In this document: positions 23,601 to 34,062 of the stretch, piece after piece
Position numbering within the stretch: the stretch's first letter is position 1
Layout: the number at the start of each line of letters is the position of its first letter
Assembly (NCBI GenBank): GCA_021521415.1
Contig: JAIQDT010009117.1
Location: forward strand, 39,022 to 103,021
Reading direction: 5' to 3'
Source: Bidens hawaiensis
Lineage: Eukaryota; Streptophyta; Magnoliopsida; Asterales; Asteraceae
Length of the DNA stretch: 64,000 nucleotides
Translations under genes and position numbers: made by a program
The notes under the pieces: generated by a model
Seen by the model: only the letters and a program-made list of their open reading frames with translations
Told to the model about the DNA's origin: nothing
Database searches by the model: none

Positions 23601-26154
23601 CAGGGAGGAGAGACAAATGCTCAAAGACATCGAGGAAACTCTTCAGCGCCTAACGGAAGTTAACATGAAGCTCAACCCGAGCAAATGTACTTTCGGCGCA
23701 GAAGAGGGGAAATTTCTTGGTGTAATGGTCACTAAGGATGGTTTCAAGGTGAACCCTGAAAAGGTGGAAGCCATCCTTGACATGCCTTCACCATCCACCA
23801 TGAAAGAGGTTCAGAAGCTGAATGGTAGATTGGTGTCAATCAACAGGTTCCTAGCGAACCACGCCAGCAAATCTACTCCATTCGTTAACACCTTGAGGAA
23901 CTGCTTGAAGAAGAGCCAATTCAAGTGGACGCCTGAGGCTGAGCAAGCTTTCACTGAGATAAAAGAATGTCTCATAAAGTTGCCCGCGCTCACAGCTCCA
24001 CTTCCTGGCGAAACCCTTACATTGTACCTGTCAGCTGGAGACCGCGCGATCGGCGCAGTATTATTGGTGGATCGCAAGGGGATCCAAACGCCAATATACT
24101 ATGTGAGTCGGGTGCTCACAGACCCTGAGACGCGCTATTCCATCATGGAAAAGTTAGTTTTGTCACTAACACACGCGTCGCGCAAGCTCCATAGATACTT
24201 CAATGGTCATCCTATTGAAGTTCTGACTGGTTACAACATCCAGCAAGTCTTGCGACGCCCCGCGCTCTCCGGAAGGCTGACAAAGTGGGCGCTGGAATTA
24301 GGTGAACACACGATCACTTATAAGCCCCGTCCAGCGATAAAGGGTCAAGTTTTGGCGGATTTCATCACGGAAATCCCAGAGGGAAAGATTGAAGAAGCTC
24401 AGCGCGAGGTAGACCCTCCGCGAGCAAACGATGAGGAAGATGTTTGGAGGCTATTCACTGATGGAGCCTCCAACAGCGAAGGGTCCGGCGCAGGCCTCAA
24501 ACTGGTGGACCCTGATAATCATGAATATACTTATGCTATTAGGTTGGACTTCAAGAGTACCAACAATGAGGCTGAGTATGAAGCCCTGCTGGCTGGCCTG
24601 CGCATTGCGCGCAAGTTTGGAGTTAAAAGGCTAGAGGCCCATGTTGATTCTTACTTGGTAGCTGCTCAGGTCAACGGCCTATATGACGCCAAGGAGAACA
24701 CAATGCCTCTATATCTAGAGCAGGCAAAAAAGCTCGTCGAGCAGTTTGACTTCTTCAGAATCATACACATCTCGCGCAGCGAAAATAAGTCTGCTGACGC
24801 GTTGAGTAAGATGGCTTCAACTAATTTTGATCACTTTGGCAAAGATGTCAGGGTGGAAGTGATGAGCAACCCGTCAGTTCAAACGCAATCTGTTCTTGTA
24901 ATTCATACAACCCCTTCATCCTGGATAACTCCAATAATGGAATTCCTGAAGGAGGGGAAGTTACCGGACGATCGCGCACAGGCGAGAAAGATAAGACACA
25001 AGGTGCAGAATTATGAACTACTTGATGGTACAGTATATCGGCGCTCTTATCTTGGACCGCTCATGAAATGCCTGGATGCTGAAGAAGCAAGCTATGTGAT
25101 TAGGGAGATTCATGAAGGAATCTGTGGAATACACGCTGGTCCGCGCATGGTGGTTGCCAAGGCAATGAGCTCAGGCTACTATTGGCCAGGCATGTACTTG
25201 GATGCGCTAAAAGAAATCCAAAAATGCAAGGCATGTCAGAGCTACGCGCCAAACACCATGCGTCCAAAGAACAACTTGATTCCAGTGACCTCCGCATGGC
25301 CTTTCCACAAATGGGCCATTGATATTGTGGGGCCCCTGCCGCAAGCGCAAGGGCGAGTGAAATTTTTGGTAGTGGCGATAGACTATTTCACAAAATGGGT
25401 TGAGGCCAAGCCACTAGCAAAAATCACAGCTGAGGCGATGAAGCAATTTATCTGGAGCCACATCATTTGCCGTTTTGGCCTTCCTATGGAAATTGTGAGC
25501 GACAATGGCAAACAATTCACTGACAGGAAGATATCCAGCTGGCTCAAAGAACTGCACATCAACCAAATCTTCACTTCGGTCTACCACCCTCAAGGGAATG
25601 GCCAAGTGGAGCGCGCGAATCAAAGTTTGTTAAATGGGCTGAAGAAAAGATTGGAGGGAGAATCCCATTCTTGGGTCGAAGAGTTACCTAATGTCCTGTG
25701 GGCGCACAGGACATTAAGCAAAACTAGCAATGGCGAATCCCCGTTCAGCCTAACGTATGGGACAGAGGCTATGATCCCAGCAGAAATTGGATGCCCATCC
25801 CATAGGGTACTCATGATGAGCAAGACTGATAACGAGCGCGAAAGAAGATTGGACCTCAACTTGCTTGAAGGGCGCAGAGAAGCGGCTATCATCAATGAAG
25901 CCAAATACAAGAAAAAGCTGGAAAAATATTATAATCAGCGCGTTAAAGAATGCCACTTCAAGAAAAATGATTTTGTCCTTCGAAACAATGAAGCTAGCCG
26001 CGCGATACCCCCAGGAAAAATGTCCCCCAATTGGGAGGGACCTTATCAAATTTCAGAAGATTTGGGGAAAGGCGCGTACACTTTAAAAGATTTGAATGGC
26101 AAAAAGATACCGCGCGCGTGGAACGCAGCACAGCTTAGAAAATGCTTCATGTAA
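20698..26154 (+). CDS. Tat-type gag-pol polyprotein, intact (1,818 aa)
   Basis: One uninterrupted frame codes for all retrotransposition enzymes. Order: gag capsid domain about 215-400 (KYDGTTDPDDFL); zinc-knuckle-like CEFH...H...C near 492-510; aspartic protease with active Asp 608 (LVDTGSES); reverse transcriptase with YVDD at 960-963. A degenerate RNase H1 follows at about 1105-1230, where a serine (LSAGDRA) sits where an Asp is usual. An archaeal-type RNase H follows from about 1250 (LFTDGAS, Asp 1255; NNEAEYEALL). Integrase has an HHCC zinc motif (about 1470-1515) and a DD35E triad D1542, D1602, E1638. The paired RNase H domains identify the Tat lineage. The start ATG lies 68 nt after the LTR. 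CpG and GCGC content is much higher than in the flanks. Confidence 0.96.
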   Translation: MVSGVRNVDQALEDIEREGVNDGQQVLRVPRDSTRTTSNRPFVTTPHGQTETPPDDLTLQNMAGAKLKGPMGPEEETNDPNEWLINEQRRLMEKYNEMVKQKKLADQTQWQAFDKQTTKRPRAPEEGHSVHTAHTEFSDEEVHSMRKTRDTHAGGSQLRAPVNMAPGARADLDLHMSYSPPVRGQVDVTTPYRPAILVKHSKFTARIAQAPIQHKTKMPSGLGKYDGTTDPDDFLQGFYNTGNLESWTMPTWCHMFARCLTGAARVWFESLPTGQIDGFEEILEKFQAHFVQQRRHTRDPDDIMHCIRRNDETIEDYITRFNQESLAIGGITEQLLRVAFIQGARSDQLRRALVSKDGMPTTWAKLMEASRVFARNEKQIAQDRARERAHQAESPRSKEKRAKQNSVWSRLQPTSFSSAEKQAQPTSPQPQKEVRNRGEGDKREGGRDPSRPLPRIWTPLTKTPSQVLSTENVQFKPPKQLHYKGPQNSGKYCEFHRSPGHNTDACHHLKDAIEKDVKSGRLAHLVKNQRIEDEQPEGASASKKYKRICVAEGGRQGQTSKKRSAQIHGDWREQQVIFPRIRGGPSISSPLVITTHIAHYEVSKVLVDTGSESDIMYEQCFRKLDPADQARLEIVNAPICGVSNEIIHPLGQIQFELTMGDDEHKRAEVVNFLVLPTTSCHNMILGRGTIAQFNAVPSPAHGALGFPTPTGVTFVYRDHLCAVTSTPREGRMKLPMADNAPEKWILNPKFPEQTVTIGATISDETRLRMKKLLTKYTSVFAWQHSDMTGVPRDLAQHSLNTFKSVEPIAQKKRIMGDEKAKAMNEQVEDLLRANIIRPIRYQTWVANPVMVKKSNGSWRMCIDFKDLNKACLKDCYPLPNIDAKVDSVAPFKLKCFLDAYKGYHQIQMAPQDEDKTAFRTDKGVFCYTKMPFGLKNAGATYQRLMDSVFSEQIGRNLEVYVDDLVIKSREERQMLKDIEETLQRLTEVNMKLNPSKCTFGAEEGKFLGVMVTKDGFKVNPEKVEAILDMPSPSTMKEVQKLNGRLVSINRFLANHASKSTPFVNTLRNCLKKSQFKWTPEAEQAFTEIKECLIKLPALTAPLPGETLTLYLSAGDRAIGAVLLVDRKGIQTPIYYVSRVLTDPETRYSIMEKLVLSLTHASRKLHRYFNGHPIEVLTGYNIQQVLRRPALSGRLTKWALELGEHTITYKPRPAIKGQVLADFITEIPEGKIEEAQREVDPPRANDEEDVWRLFTDGASNSEGSGAGLKLVDPDNHEYTYAIRLDFKSTNNEAEYEALLAGLRIARKFGVKRLEAHVDSYLVAAQVNGLYDAKENTMPLYLEQAKKLVEQFDFFRIIHISRSENKSADALSKMASTNFDHFGKDVRVEVMSNPSVQTQSVLVIHTTPSSWITPIMEFLKEGKLPDDRAQARKIRHKVQNYELLDGTVYRRSYLGPLMKCLDAEEASYVIREIHEGICGIHAGPRMVVAKAMSSGYYWPGMYLDALKEIQKCKACQSYAPNTMRPKNNLIPVTSAWPFHKWAIDIVGPLPQAQGRVKFLVVAIDYFTKWVEAKPLAKITAEAMKQFIWSHIICRFGLPMEIVSDNGKQFTDRKISSWLKELHINQIFTSVYHPQGNGQVERANQSLLNGLKKRLEGESHSWVEELPNVLWAHRTLSKTSNGESPFSLTYGTEAMIPAEIGCPSHRVLMMSKTDNERERRLDLNLLEGRREAAIINEAKYKKKLEKYYNQRVKECHFKKNDFVLRNNEASRAIPPGKMSPNWEGPYQISEDLGKGAYTLKDLNGKKIPRAWNAAQLRKCFM

Positions 26155-26243
26155 ATGTTCAAATATGTAATCAAGGCTTTTAAGCCATCATGAATGATGA
26201 TTCGCGCTATCTTTCAATATTTGTTCTATTACCTTTGCATACA
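26155..26243 (+). other. Short Tat spacer after pol
   Basis: Untranslated Tat sequence between the pol stop and the nested chromovirus LTR; no features are seen. Confidence 0.5.
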
Positions 26244-29200
26244 TGTCACACCCTCAAAATCCACTAACGGAGTTTTACCGTCAGAGGGTGTGAACTGGCA
26301 GGATCGGAATCATTAGTTATAACCAAACCAAAGAAAACGTTTAAATGAAAAATAAGTGCGGAAGCGTAAAACCTTAATTCAAAAGTTGCGTCACGCAGGA
26401 CGACTTAAAACCAAATGTAAATGTTAAAATTAAGTTTGCAGAGTAAGATGTTTAACAATTAATGCATGCTCCTAAACCGCGCGCCCGCCTCGGCTACCTG
26501 AGAATAACATACTAAAAGGGGTCAACACGAGGTTGGTGAGTTCACAAGTTATATAAGATAAATCGTTTAGCGTTTGAGTTCAGCGCTTTCGTTAAGTGTT
26601 TTGCGTAACCACGTTACGGCGTTTAAAAGTTTTGCGTAACCACGTTACGGCGTTTAAATGTTTTGCGTAACCACGTTACGGCGTTTAAGTGTGTAACCAC
26701 GTTACAGCGTTTAAGTGTTTTGCGTAACCACGTTACGGCGTTTAAGTGTGTAACCACGTTACAGCGTTTAAGTGTTTTGCGTAACCACGTTACGGCGTTT
26801 AAGTGTGTAACCACGTTACAGCGTTTAAGTGTTTCCAGATAATGTTATGTCAAATTATATATCGATAGGTAGCTAATCTATACAACAAGTATTACTAAGT
26901 GGTTCGAGACCGAAGCTGACTGTTTATCAAGTGCCCGTCACCAGGTCAACCCAGACCATGGTAAGTGTTAGCCAAAAATTACACCCACTCAACCTCCAGT
27001 TGAGCTTAGCGTCGGGTGGGGTTTGTCAAACCCAGTAGTACTACTCAACAGTGACTCGCTATTCCAAATATTAACCGGTTCGATGCGTGGGACTTCAAGG
27101 GTTACGTGCCGCTTAGCCTCTACAAGTGATATATATAATTTATAACAAAATCTTAAATATGTGTTTATCTCAAAAATGCGTTTATCGGAGTATGTTATCT
27201 CCCCCAAGTGAAAAACGTTTGAAAACAGTTCAAAGAGCGGGGTAAGTGAACTCACTGTTTGCGAAGAATATTCCAAATTAGATCACCGAGTGATGCGCGT
27301 CGTAGAAAACTCTCTAGCGTTCTAAAATAACAAAGAGATTTTCTAAGTATCGGAACGTTTAACGAGTCTCTAGACTCGGCACATAATACCTATGCACGTA
27401 TCATGTTTCGTGTTTCGTTTGTGAACCGTGTGTGATTTAAACAAGTACAATTGTGATACGATACACGAGTGAGCAATTACTTTCGTGTCATGTATTAATA
27501 ACATACTTACAAGCAATTATTCCCGTAAGGGCATTTTGGTCAACAAACAAAGACTAACTAACTATTATTCCCCATAAGGGCAATTTGGTCAATTCATGGC
27601 AATCAACTAGCAATTATTCCCCGCAAGGGTATTTTGGTCAAAATACCACAATTATATAAAAACTATCATATTTCATGCATTCCTATACAACTCAGCAGCT
27701 AGTTTCATTGTGACAGAATTTCTACTTGAAAGATTGTACTATTTCACCGATCATATCATCTCAATTAATTCACCAAAAATCACCACTGAAACATACATGT
27801 CTTAGGTTTCCAGAACATATTTTATATTATTTTTATTCCATATAGATTTCTCATAATGATCAAAACACTACAGTAAACTCATATCAGTCAGATTCATGCA
27901 CAACAGAATGTTATTTGCAATTCCCGGTAAACGAAAAATCCAATAAATGCAAGACCACTTGGGTTTGGTTCCTAACTCAGTGAGTCAACTTCCAGAAGTG
28001 GAACCAACCCAATTGGCCTCGTAGTTCATGAGATATAGAATTTACAATATAACCTAACAGCAGGTCTAACAGCTCAGCTTTGCATCACGTTTTTGTAAAA
28101 TCATAAAAGTATACTTCCACTTATCCAAAAATTACGAATTTATACTTTATAGAAACTAGACTCAACCTAGTTTACTGCAGTACTCACAATCTCAATCAAT
28201 TTTCACGTTTACACTTCGTTACAGTCAGTTAAACATCGTATATATATTCTGTCCAGAATCTGTTCACATCAAAACTCAACATCATAACAATCTATGAACT
28301 ATCATGCATCCATATAACCCTCTAGACACCATAACTACTATCCATGCATATAAATCACACCATACATACAAGATTAGGGTTTGTGTTTTAATTCAAATCA
28401 AGAACAACAATCAATCATGCAACAACATCAATCTAGTTATCAATCTATTATCCAACTAACAACTATCATATTGATCACATACATACATATAATCGGCTGA
28501 GTTAGGGTTTACATACAACCCATTAAACATCAAAATTACACAACAAGGAGGTAAGAGATGATCAAGTATACCTTCCTAGCACCTAGTTCTTGGATTAATC
28601 TCTTGATTGATGTGTGTGTGTGTGATGAAGGTGGACGGCAGCCGTGGATCAAGAGAGGGAGAGAGAGCCGATTTAGGGTTGTAGGTTAATAATAAGTTAG
28701 GGTTTGTTTATTAGTGATGTATTTATAATAATACAAGTTACACTCTAGTCCCTCTTCTTTCCAAGGGTTGTTTTTCTAGAACATTCCATCATACTTGCCC
28801 AATAAGTTAACATGACCATAGTTTTATCACATAGCACATAATCCTAACACATAATAATCACATAATTATTGTTTTTACGTTTATCGTTTATTTATCAATC
28901 GTTTGCGTCAACTCGTTTGCGTTTCGGTGCAAATCCCGAAAGACTACACATGTAGTAAGTGTTACGCGTCATTTAAACCCTAGTTTAAATGTAATGAAGT
29001 GTACGTTATAGATTCAACGATCTTAAAGTTTGAATTGACGGAGTTGAGTTAACGGAGTTAACCTGAAATTGACGATTGTCACATCATTCCCATGTTAAAG
29101 AATTTTCGTCCCGAAAATTTGAGTCAAGTCGTGATGAGAGTCTGAAAGAGTAAGAAGAAAAATTTTCAGTTTGTCATAATACATGTTTCACACTTCCTTT

Positions 29201-29263
29201 ATTAATTTGGAACAATATGACAACACTATATTGACTTCAAAGCAAAATAAAGCGAAGTAAAAC
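26244..29263 (-). mobile_element. Nested chromovirus LTR plus 3' internal fragment
   Basis: The minus strand from about 29263 reads a short 3' internal piece. It includes TTTCGGGACGAAAATTC, the conserved stretch just before the polypurine tract of Tekay-type elements. An LTR follows from TGTGACAATCG (29083) to GAGGGTGTGACA (26244), 2,840 bp. No second LTR or pol is present. The pentamer ATACA occurs on both sides (26239-26243 and 29264-29268), perhaps a TSD, which would put the right edge at 29263. The right edge is uncertain. No coding capacity. Confidence 0.7.
26594..26837. repeat. Tandem GCGTAACCACGTTACGGCGTTT array
   Basis: About nine units of 26-31 bp share GTAACCACGTTAC(G/A)GCGTTTAA. 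Longer (TTTTGCGTAACC) and shorter (GTGTGTAACC) forms alternate in the right half. Each unit contains the palindrome GTAACCACGTTAC. It sits inside the nested LTR. It encodes only a repetitive artefact ORF on the minus strand. Confidence 0.8.
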
Positions 29264-29273
29264 ATACATGCGC

Positions 29274-29430
29274 GAGCCTTAGCTCAAACGCGTTAACGAG
29301 TCTTAACTCTAAAACGCCAGGGCCTTAGCCCAAACTTACGAGCCTTAGCTCAAACACGTTAATGAGTCTTAACTCTAAAAACGTCAGGGCCTTAGCCCAA
29401 AACAAAGAGCCTTAGCTCAAAACACTCACA
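29274..29430. repeat. 67-bp tandem repeat in Tat 3' region
   Basis: About 2.4 copies of a 66-67-bp unit carrying GAGCCTTAGCTCAAA, GAGTCTTAACTCTAAAA and AGGGCCTTAGCCCAAA. Each is a small stem-loop palindrome, for example GAGCCTTAGCTC. The interval 29431-29918, up to the antisense gene end, shows nothing else. Confidence 0.7.
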
Positions 29431-29918
29431 AACATCCATCTTACATCCCGCGCAGCCTGATCATAAAAATCCTTAAACACAACTAAGGCAAAGTACATGC
29501 CATATCATGTTAAGGTCTCAGGTCGAGGTCGCGCGCGGAATCATAGTGGATATCTGAGTAACACACGCTGACATGTAATGGCTAAACTCATACTTCCATA
29601 TAAATACCGCGCGACAACGACGCGCAAAAAAGAAATAATGAAAAGTTAGCGCGCATGTCAGCATAAACAAGATACTGCGAAACCACAAACAAAATAGAAC
29701 AGAGGTTAAGTGAATAATTTCCTTACAACCTTGTTCTTATTTTAACGTGCAAGCATATCTTATATCTATACAAGCAAACATGAAGAGATGAATGGAAATG
29801 CGCAAGATGTGAAAAAGAGAAAACAAGTTTCATTCCATTGGATTGAAATTTACAAGTATGATGAGTTACAAATTACAAGTATAAAAAATTAAATATGTAA
29901 AATTTGATGAAGGGCTTC

Positions 29919-32900
29919 TCAAGTCTCCACGTCGACGTCAGCCACTTCATCACCTTCATCATCTCCCGCAGCATCTGACGCGGCCTGCTCCTCATCTCCG
30001 AACTGACCATAGTCAAGTTCTTCCTCCTCATTGGAGTCTTCTATCACGACGGTGTCAGGAGCAGATTTATTCGCAGCGCCAGAGCCGCTGGCAGGGGCAA
30101 CATCCCCCGCGCCACCATCATCGCTACCAGCCCTCTCGCATTCATCGAGCAACTTCTTTAGCGCGCCGAGGTCGGGCTGGTCAGCAAGCGCAGCTATCTG
30201 CAAAATCATTAGAAAAGTATTGAGTACAAAACACTTGGAAAAATTAGTCAAGTAAAACTCATTAAGGTCAAGGTACCTGCATAAGGATGGGGATGGGAGT
30301 ATTCATGTACTTTTCCCCCACCGCGGCCATGTCCGCGCAGGCCGCGTCGCTCTTGTAAGGGTACTCGGATGGGTTCTTCTTCAACATGCCATAGTCATAC
30401 CCATCCGTAAACCCTTCAGCTCGGCCCACCAAGCGCGCGGCGGCATTGCAGTCCATCACAAGGGCCTGAAACTCGGCGGAATATTTCATCGCCAAAGCGC
30501 AGCGAGTTATGCCCTGTGACACCAGCCATTGGCGATCCTGCGCGAGGCCAGCAACAGACGTCTCGAGGACAGGAACCTGGGAGTTTAATAACTCAACAGT
30601 TTCCTTAGTCTTTTTTAGCTCCTCCTTATCAGACGCTGCTGCCGCCAAGATTTTTTCTTTCTCCGCCTGCGCAGCACCAAGTGCTTCCTGGCTGGACGCC
30701 GCCGTCGCCAAGGCCTCATCTCTATCGGCCTGCGCGGCCGCCAACTCCCTCTTCAGGCGCGCAACCTCGCTCTCCAGTGATGATTTTTCAGTGATACTCT
30801 GGACGATAGCTTGGTCACGCGCCTCAGCCTGCTATTCCAAGACACGCACTCTACGCGCGTACTTGGCAACTTCGGCCTCCGCCAACTGCTGCTTCTCCCG
30901 CGCAGCTTGGAGCTCATGCCCGCGCTTAATATAGGCGGTGTTGGCACTTGCTCGGTTTTCGCTGAGCTCCGCCTGGAGTTTCTCAGCTCGTGCGCGAGCA
31001 TCAGAAAGGTTCCAGGCGGCCACCTTAGCCTCTTGCTGGGCTGCCACAAGAGCATCGCGTACTTTAATATAATCGCGATGAAGCTCTTGGGAGGCAGCAA
31101 AGAAAGCTGACCCAGCGAAAATGTGATCGTTGAGCAAGTCAGCGCGGGTGCGCTCCTCCTGATACCTCCTTTCAGTAGGAGGCACGGCATGAGCCCAGAA
31201 GTCCTCGCATACGCCCATGGATTGGAAGGAACTGTCTTCATTAATATTCCATCTCGGGCGATAAACGTGGTCACCTTCCTACAAAACACAAGAAATGTTC
31301 TAAGTCATAAACATACTTATATGGAGGTACGCGCAGCGGAGCAACAAATTAAAACATACCTGCGGGGATGAAGCAGAAAAGTCAGCGCCAGCCCCACCAG
31401 AAGTATGCGCTGTGAAGGCTTGTGGCATCGCAGGGCTGGCGCGGTCTCCCAAGGAGTCCTCAGCTTGAGCCCCCTCATCCTCCTCATCTTCTTCAATAGG
31501 CCTCTTCTCCTGCGACCTGGGGGGCTCCAAACCAGCCTCGCGGAGAGGGCTGCGCGTAGGAGGAGGCGAGGGAGGTCTCGACGCCGCCAGTTCGGCGCGC
31601 AATACGGCTTCCTGCTCCTTTGTAACCCCAATAAGGGGAGAATCAGCACTAGCAGGAGCAGGACCAGAACCAGCGGCGCCGCCAACGGCGCCAGGAGTGT
31701 CGCCAGCAACTTGTACGCCAGCTACAACTCCTATGAACAAATCAACAAGGAAAAATGGTTTATGACTGAATCCAAAAGAAAAATAAAGAAGACAAGTGTG
31801 CAAAACATACCTTGGCGCAATTCTGTTCGCGCGGCGAACATCGCCATAAATTTCATTCTACCCTTTTCGGAGGGTAGAACAGGGGACTCCGAAGCAGTCC
31901 CCGGCGCAGCCTCAGCACCTTGTGGCGCATGTGGCTGATCTGCTACCGTCGCCGGTTCTGCAAACATTCAAAGGAGCAAAGGTTTAATAACAATTCAGCC
32001 AGATGAAGATAAACAAAGTATACCTGTTGCAGGCGCGGCACTGCTTCTCTCTTCAACCGCGCGAACGGAGGAGGTGACGCCACCATACCTCAAGTGGACA
32101 GGAGGTCTGCCCACTCTCACAGGCAGGGAAGCTAAAGAAACCTTGGTGGTAAACACCTGGGTTTCCTTAGGTCCCTTCGTTTGAGCATGGGGATGAGCAA
32201 CAGGGGTATCATTTTTCTTCTGTTTCTTACTGGCCCCTGCGCCAGATTTCCCCTTAGCTTTGCGCTTTAGTAGGGGCGCCTCCTCTTCCTCCTCCTCCTC
32301 TTCCGCGAGCTCCAGCTCGTAGTTTTCAAGCGCATCTGCAAAAACAACCAACAGAACTGTTAATAAACTTGGGTATTCTAAAGGAATGAGCATAAGTGCG
32401 AAGGCTTACCAGGCGCGTCACTGTCAAAGTCAAATTCCAGATCCACTGGGATGAACATGTCATCAAAGCGATCTGGGAAACCAACCTCCCCAGCGCCAAG
32501 CGCGATGGAGCCACCCTCCACTTGTTCATCATAGGCGGCAAGGACATAATCCTTGGTGACTGCGCAAAAACAAGTCAAGTGATATCAGCAAAAGAATTAT
32601 GTTCGCGCAGAAAAAATAAATAAAGCAATGAAATAAACTTACACAACCCGTCGACTTGGATAACGGGCTCAAGCGCGCTGTCGGCCCATAGCTTACTCAT
32701 GCCGACCCCCACCAGCGCCTCCTCGCAAATTTTCTTCGCGGGGGATGGTTCGGCGGTCAGTTTCTTAACCCAGGCGCCAGTTGGGTTCTTGAGGACACCC
32801 TCATCCGCAGGCGCAGAAGAGATAGAGCGCATGGTCATACGGATGGGGATCACACCAGCCCTTATGTAAAAGAACCTCTCAGACCAGTCATGAAGGCTCT

Positions 32901-33471
32901 TGAATGAAACAGTGGAGCACTTCACCTTCTGACTGCGAGGAATGAAAGAGATCCAATTGTCCTGGATCTTGGGCTTGTAAAAATATTGAAAGCGCCGAGG
33001 AGTGGGTTCCTCGCGCTGGGATTTGCACATGAACTCAAAGTGAGTCACGCGCACGAGTCCAAACTGATGGACTTGGGATATATGAATCCCATAGAACTTC
33101 AGCAGTGCACCCACAAACCTTGTCATCGGGAGACGAAGGTTGCAGTGGGTGAAAAAGTGGCTATATAGGGATATATAGCCGGCAGGCGGGTCCACCGCCG
33201 TTTGCCCGGACCTAGGCAACATGCAGCCAAACAGGGTGGGAAAGCCCTGAGAGGCGATGAGGTTGTCGAGATCGGCCTGCTTCAATTTGCAGAGGATTTC
33301 ATTCCACCTTTTGGTGGCCTTGGTCCTCCCTACTTCCTCCGATGTGGTCTCAACAACCCTCTTCACTTTCCCCTTTTGCTTCAATGTCGACATCACCACA
33401 GACTTCACACGGCGTCTTCGAGAGGCAACAGAGGTGATTGAGGGGCTAGACGAGTCTGAACTATCAGACAT
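29919..33471 (-). CDS. Antisense Tat gene, 'putative gypsy-type transposon' family, one in-frame stop
   Basis: Minus-strand gene antisense to gag-pol. Seven exons join in frame with GT-AG borders: 33471-32643, 32559-32410, 32335-32024, 31957-31811, 31730-31360, 31278-30277, 30197-29919 (3,090 nt, 1,030 codons). Exon 1 holds a domain resembling PF04195 (about residues 65-190: GFPTLFGCMLPRSGQT, FTHCNLRLPMTRF). Then follow an acidic run and basic patches (exon 3), Pro/Ala-rich sequence (exon 5), a long Ala/Glu coiled coil (exon 6) and an acidic tail (exon 7). A single TAG at 30834-30832 (codon 752) cuts the coiled coil. Such antisense ORFs are known in Tat/Retand elements; their function is unknown. 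A 751-aa product is still possible. Confidence 0.85.
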
Positions 33472-33595
33472 ACAACTGCACCAGCAGATAATCGAAAAAT
33501 CGAAAAGATGAATATACTCAATTCAGAATATGAAAGGCAGAAACTCAAAAATTATCAACAATGAAGATGAAGATAAAAAATTTCCTAAGGGCCTC

Positions 33596-33604
33596 CTTTT
33601 ATAG
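33596..33604 (-). promoter_or_regulatory. TATA box of the antisense gene
   Basis: The minus strand reads TATAAAAGG 125 bp upstream of the antisense start codon at 33471, in a CpG-rich stretch just inside the 3' LTR. Spacing implies a leader of about 95 nt. Upstream (33605-34000), imperfect repeats contain GCGACACGTGT; ACGTG cores may be bZIP/bHLH sites (inference). Confidence 0.6.
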
Positions 33605-33639
33605 GCCCAGGAGAGAGAAATGTGGCAGCTGATCGGATT

Positions 33640-33800
33640 TCACACGCCCCCACTCGCGGGTGCAAGCCAACGAGGGCGCGACACGTGTCCCTAACACTGT
33701 TGAGGGGACATAAAAATGTAACCGACCTGCCACGGAACAGAGACGCGCCCCCACTCGCAGGTGCTAACCAATGCGAGCGCGACACGTGTTCAAGACAGCT
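33640..33800. repeat. Duplicated CACTCGC...GACACGTGT block upstream of antisense gene
   Basis: Two imperfect copies about 120 bp apart (33645-33690 and 33748-33792) share CGCCCCCACTCGC, GGTGC and AACCAA/AGCCAACG, ending GCGCGACACGTGT / GAGCGCGACACGTGT. They sit 45-200 bp upstream of the antisense TATA box, so may be duplicated promoter elements. Confidence 0.5.
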
Positions 33801-34050
33801 GTGTGAGGGGACGTGAAAGGCAACTGTAGCACCTCGAGCACACGAAACGTCTGACATGTTTACGGCGCACGTCACCACCAACTAACCACGTGTTCGACCC
33901 TTCGTTTTCAACCCTTCGTTTTCAACCAAATGGATAGAACTTCGCGCAACGATGGAAACAACCAATAAAACGACAAAACCCCTTTAAAGACCAAATCAGT
34001 AAGTCTAATATCCATCTTACCGCGCTCGCGCGAACTAAGACACACATTAG

Positions 34051-34062
34051 ACTGGGGGGGCT
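34051..34062 (+). other. Polypurine tract of Tat element
   Basis: ACTGGGGGGGCT immediately precedes the 3' LTR, the normal place for plus-strand DNA priming. Confidence 0.7.

Noticed and set aside
20698..26154. Endogenous caulimovirus-like element instead of a retrotransposon
   Set aside because: Flanking LTRs, an integrase with DD35E and domain order PR-RT-RH-aRH-INT show a Ty3/gypsy Tat element; no movement protein.
26623..26814. Repetitive 63-codon minus-strand ORF (VTHLNAVTWLRK repeats)
   Set aside because: Pure product of the tandem DNA repeat; different frames are equally open.
26594..26837. CRISPR-like regular array
   Set aside because: No unique spacers, plant nuclear context, units directly abut; it is a tandem repeat.
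26244..29083. Simple solo LTR with TSD at its exact ends
   Set aside because: The base pairs directly right of 29083 (TCATT) do not match the left flank ATACA, and recognisable 3' internal sequence continues past the LTR.
30031..31938. Plus-strand ORFs of 74-177 codons across the antisense gene
   Set aside because: They are shadows of the minus-strand exons, which have consistent splice phase and a known domain.
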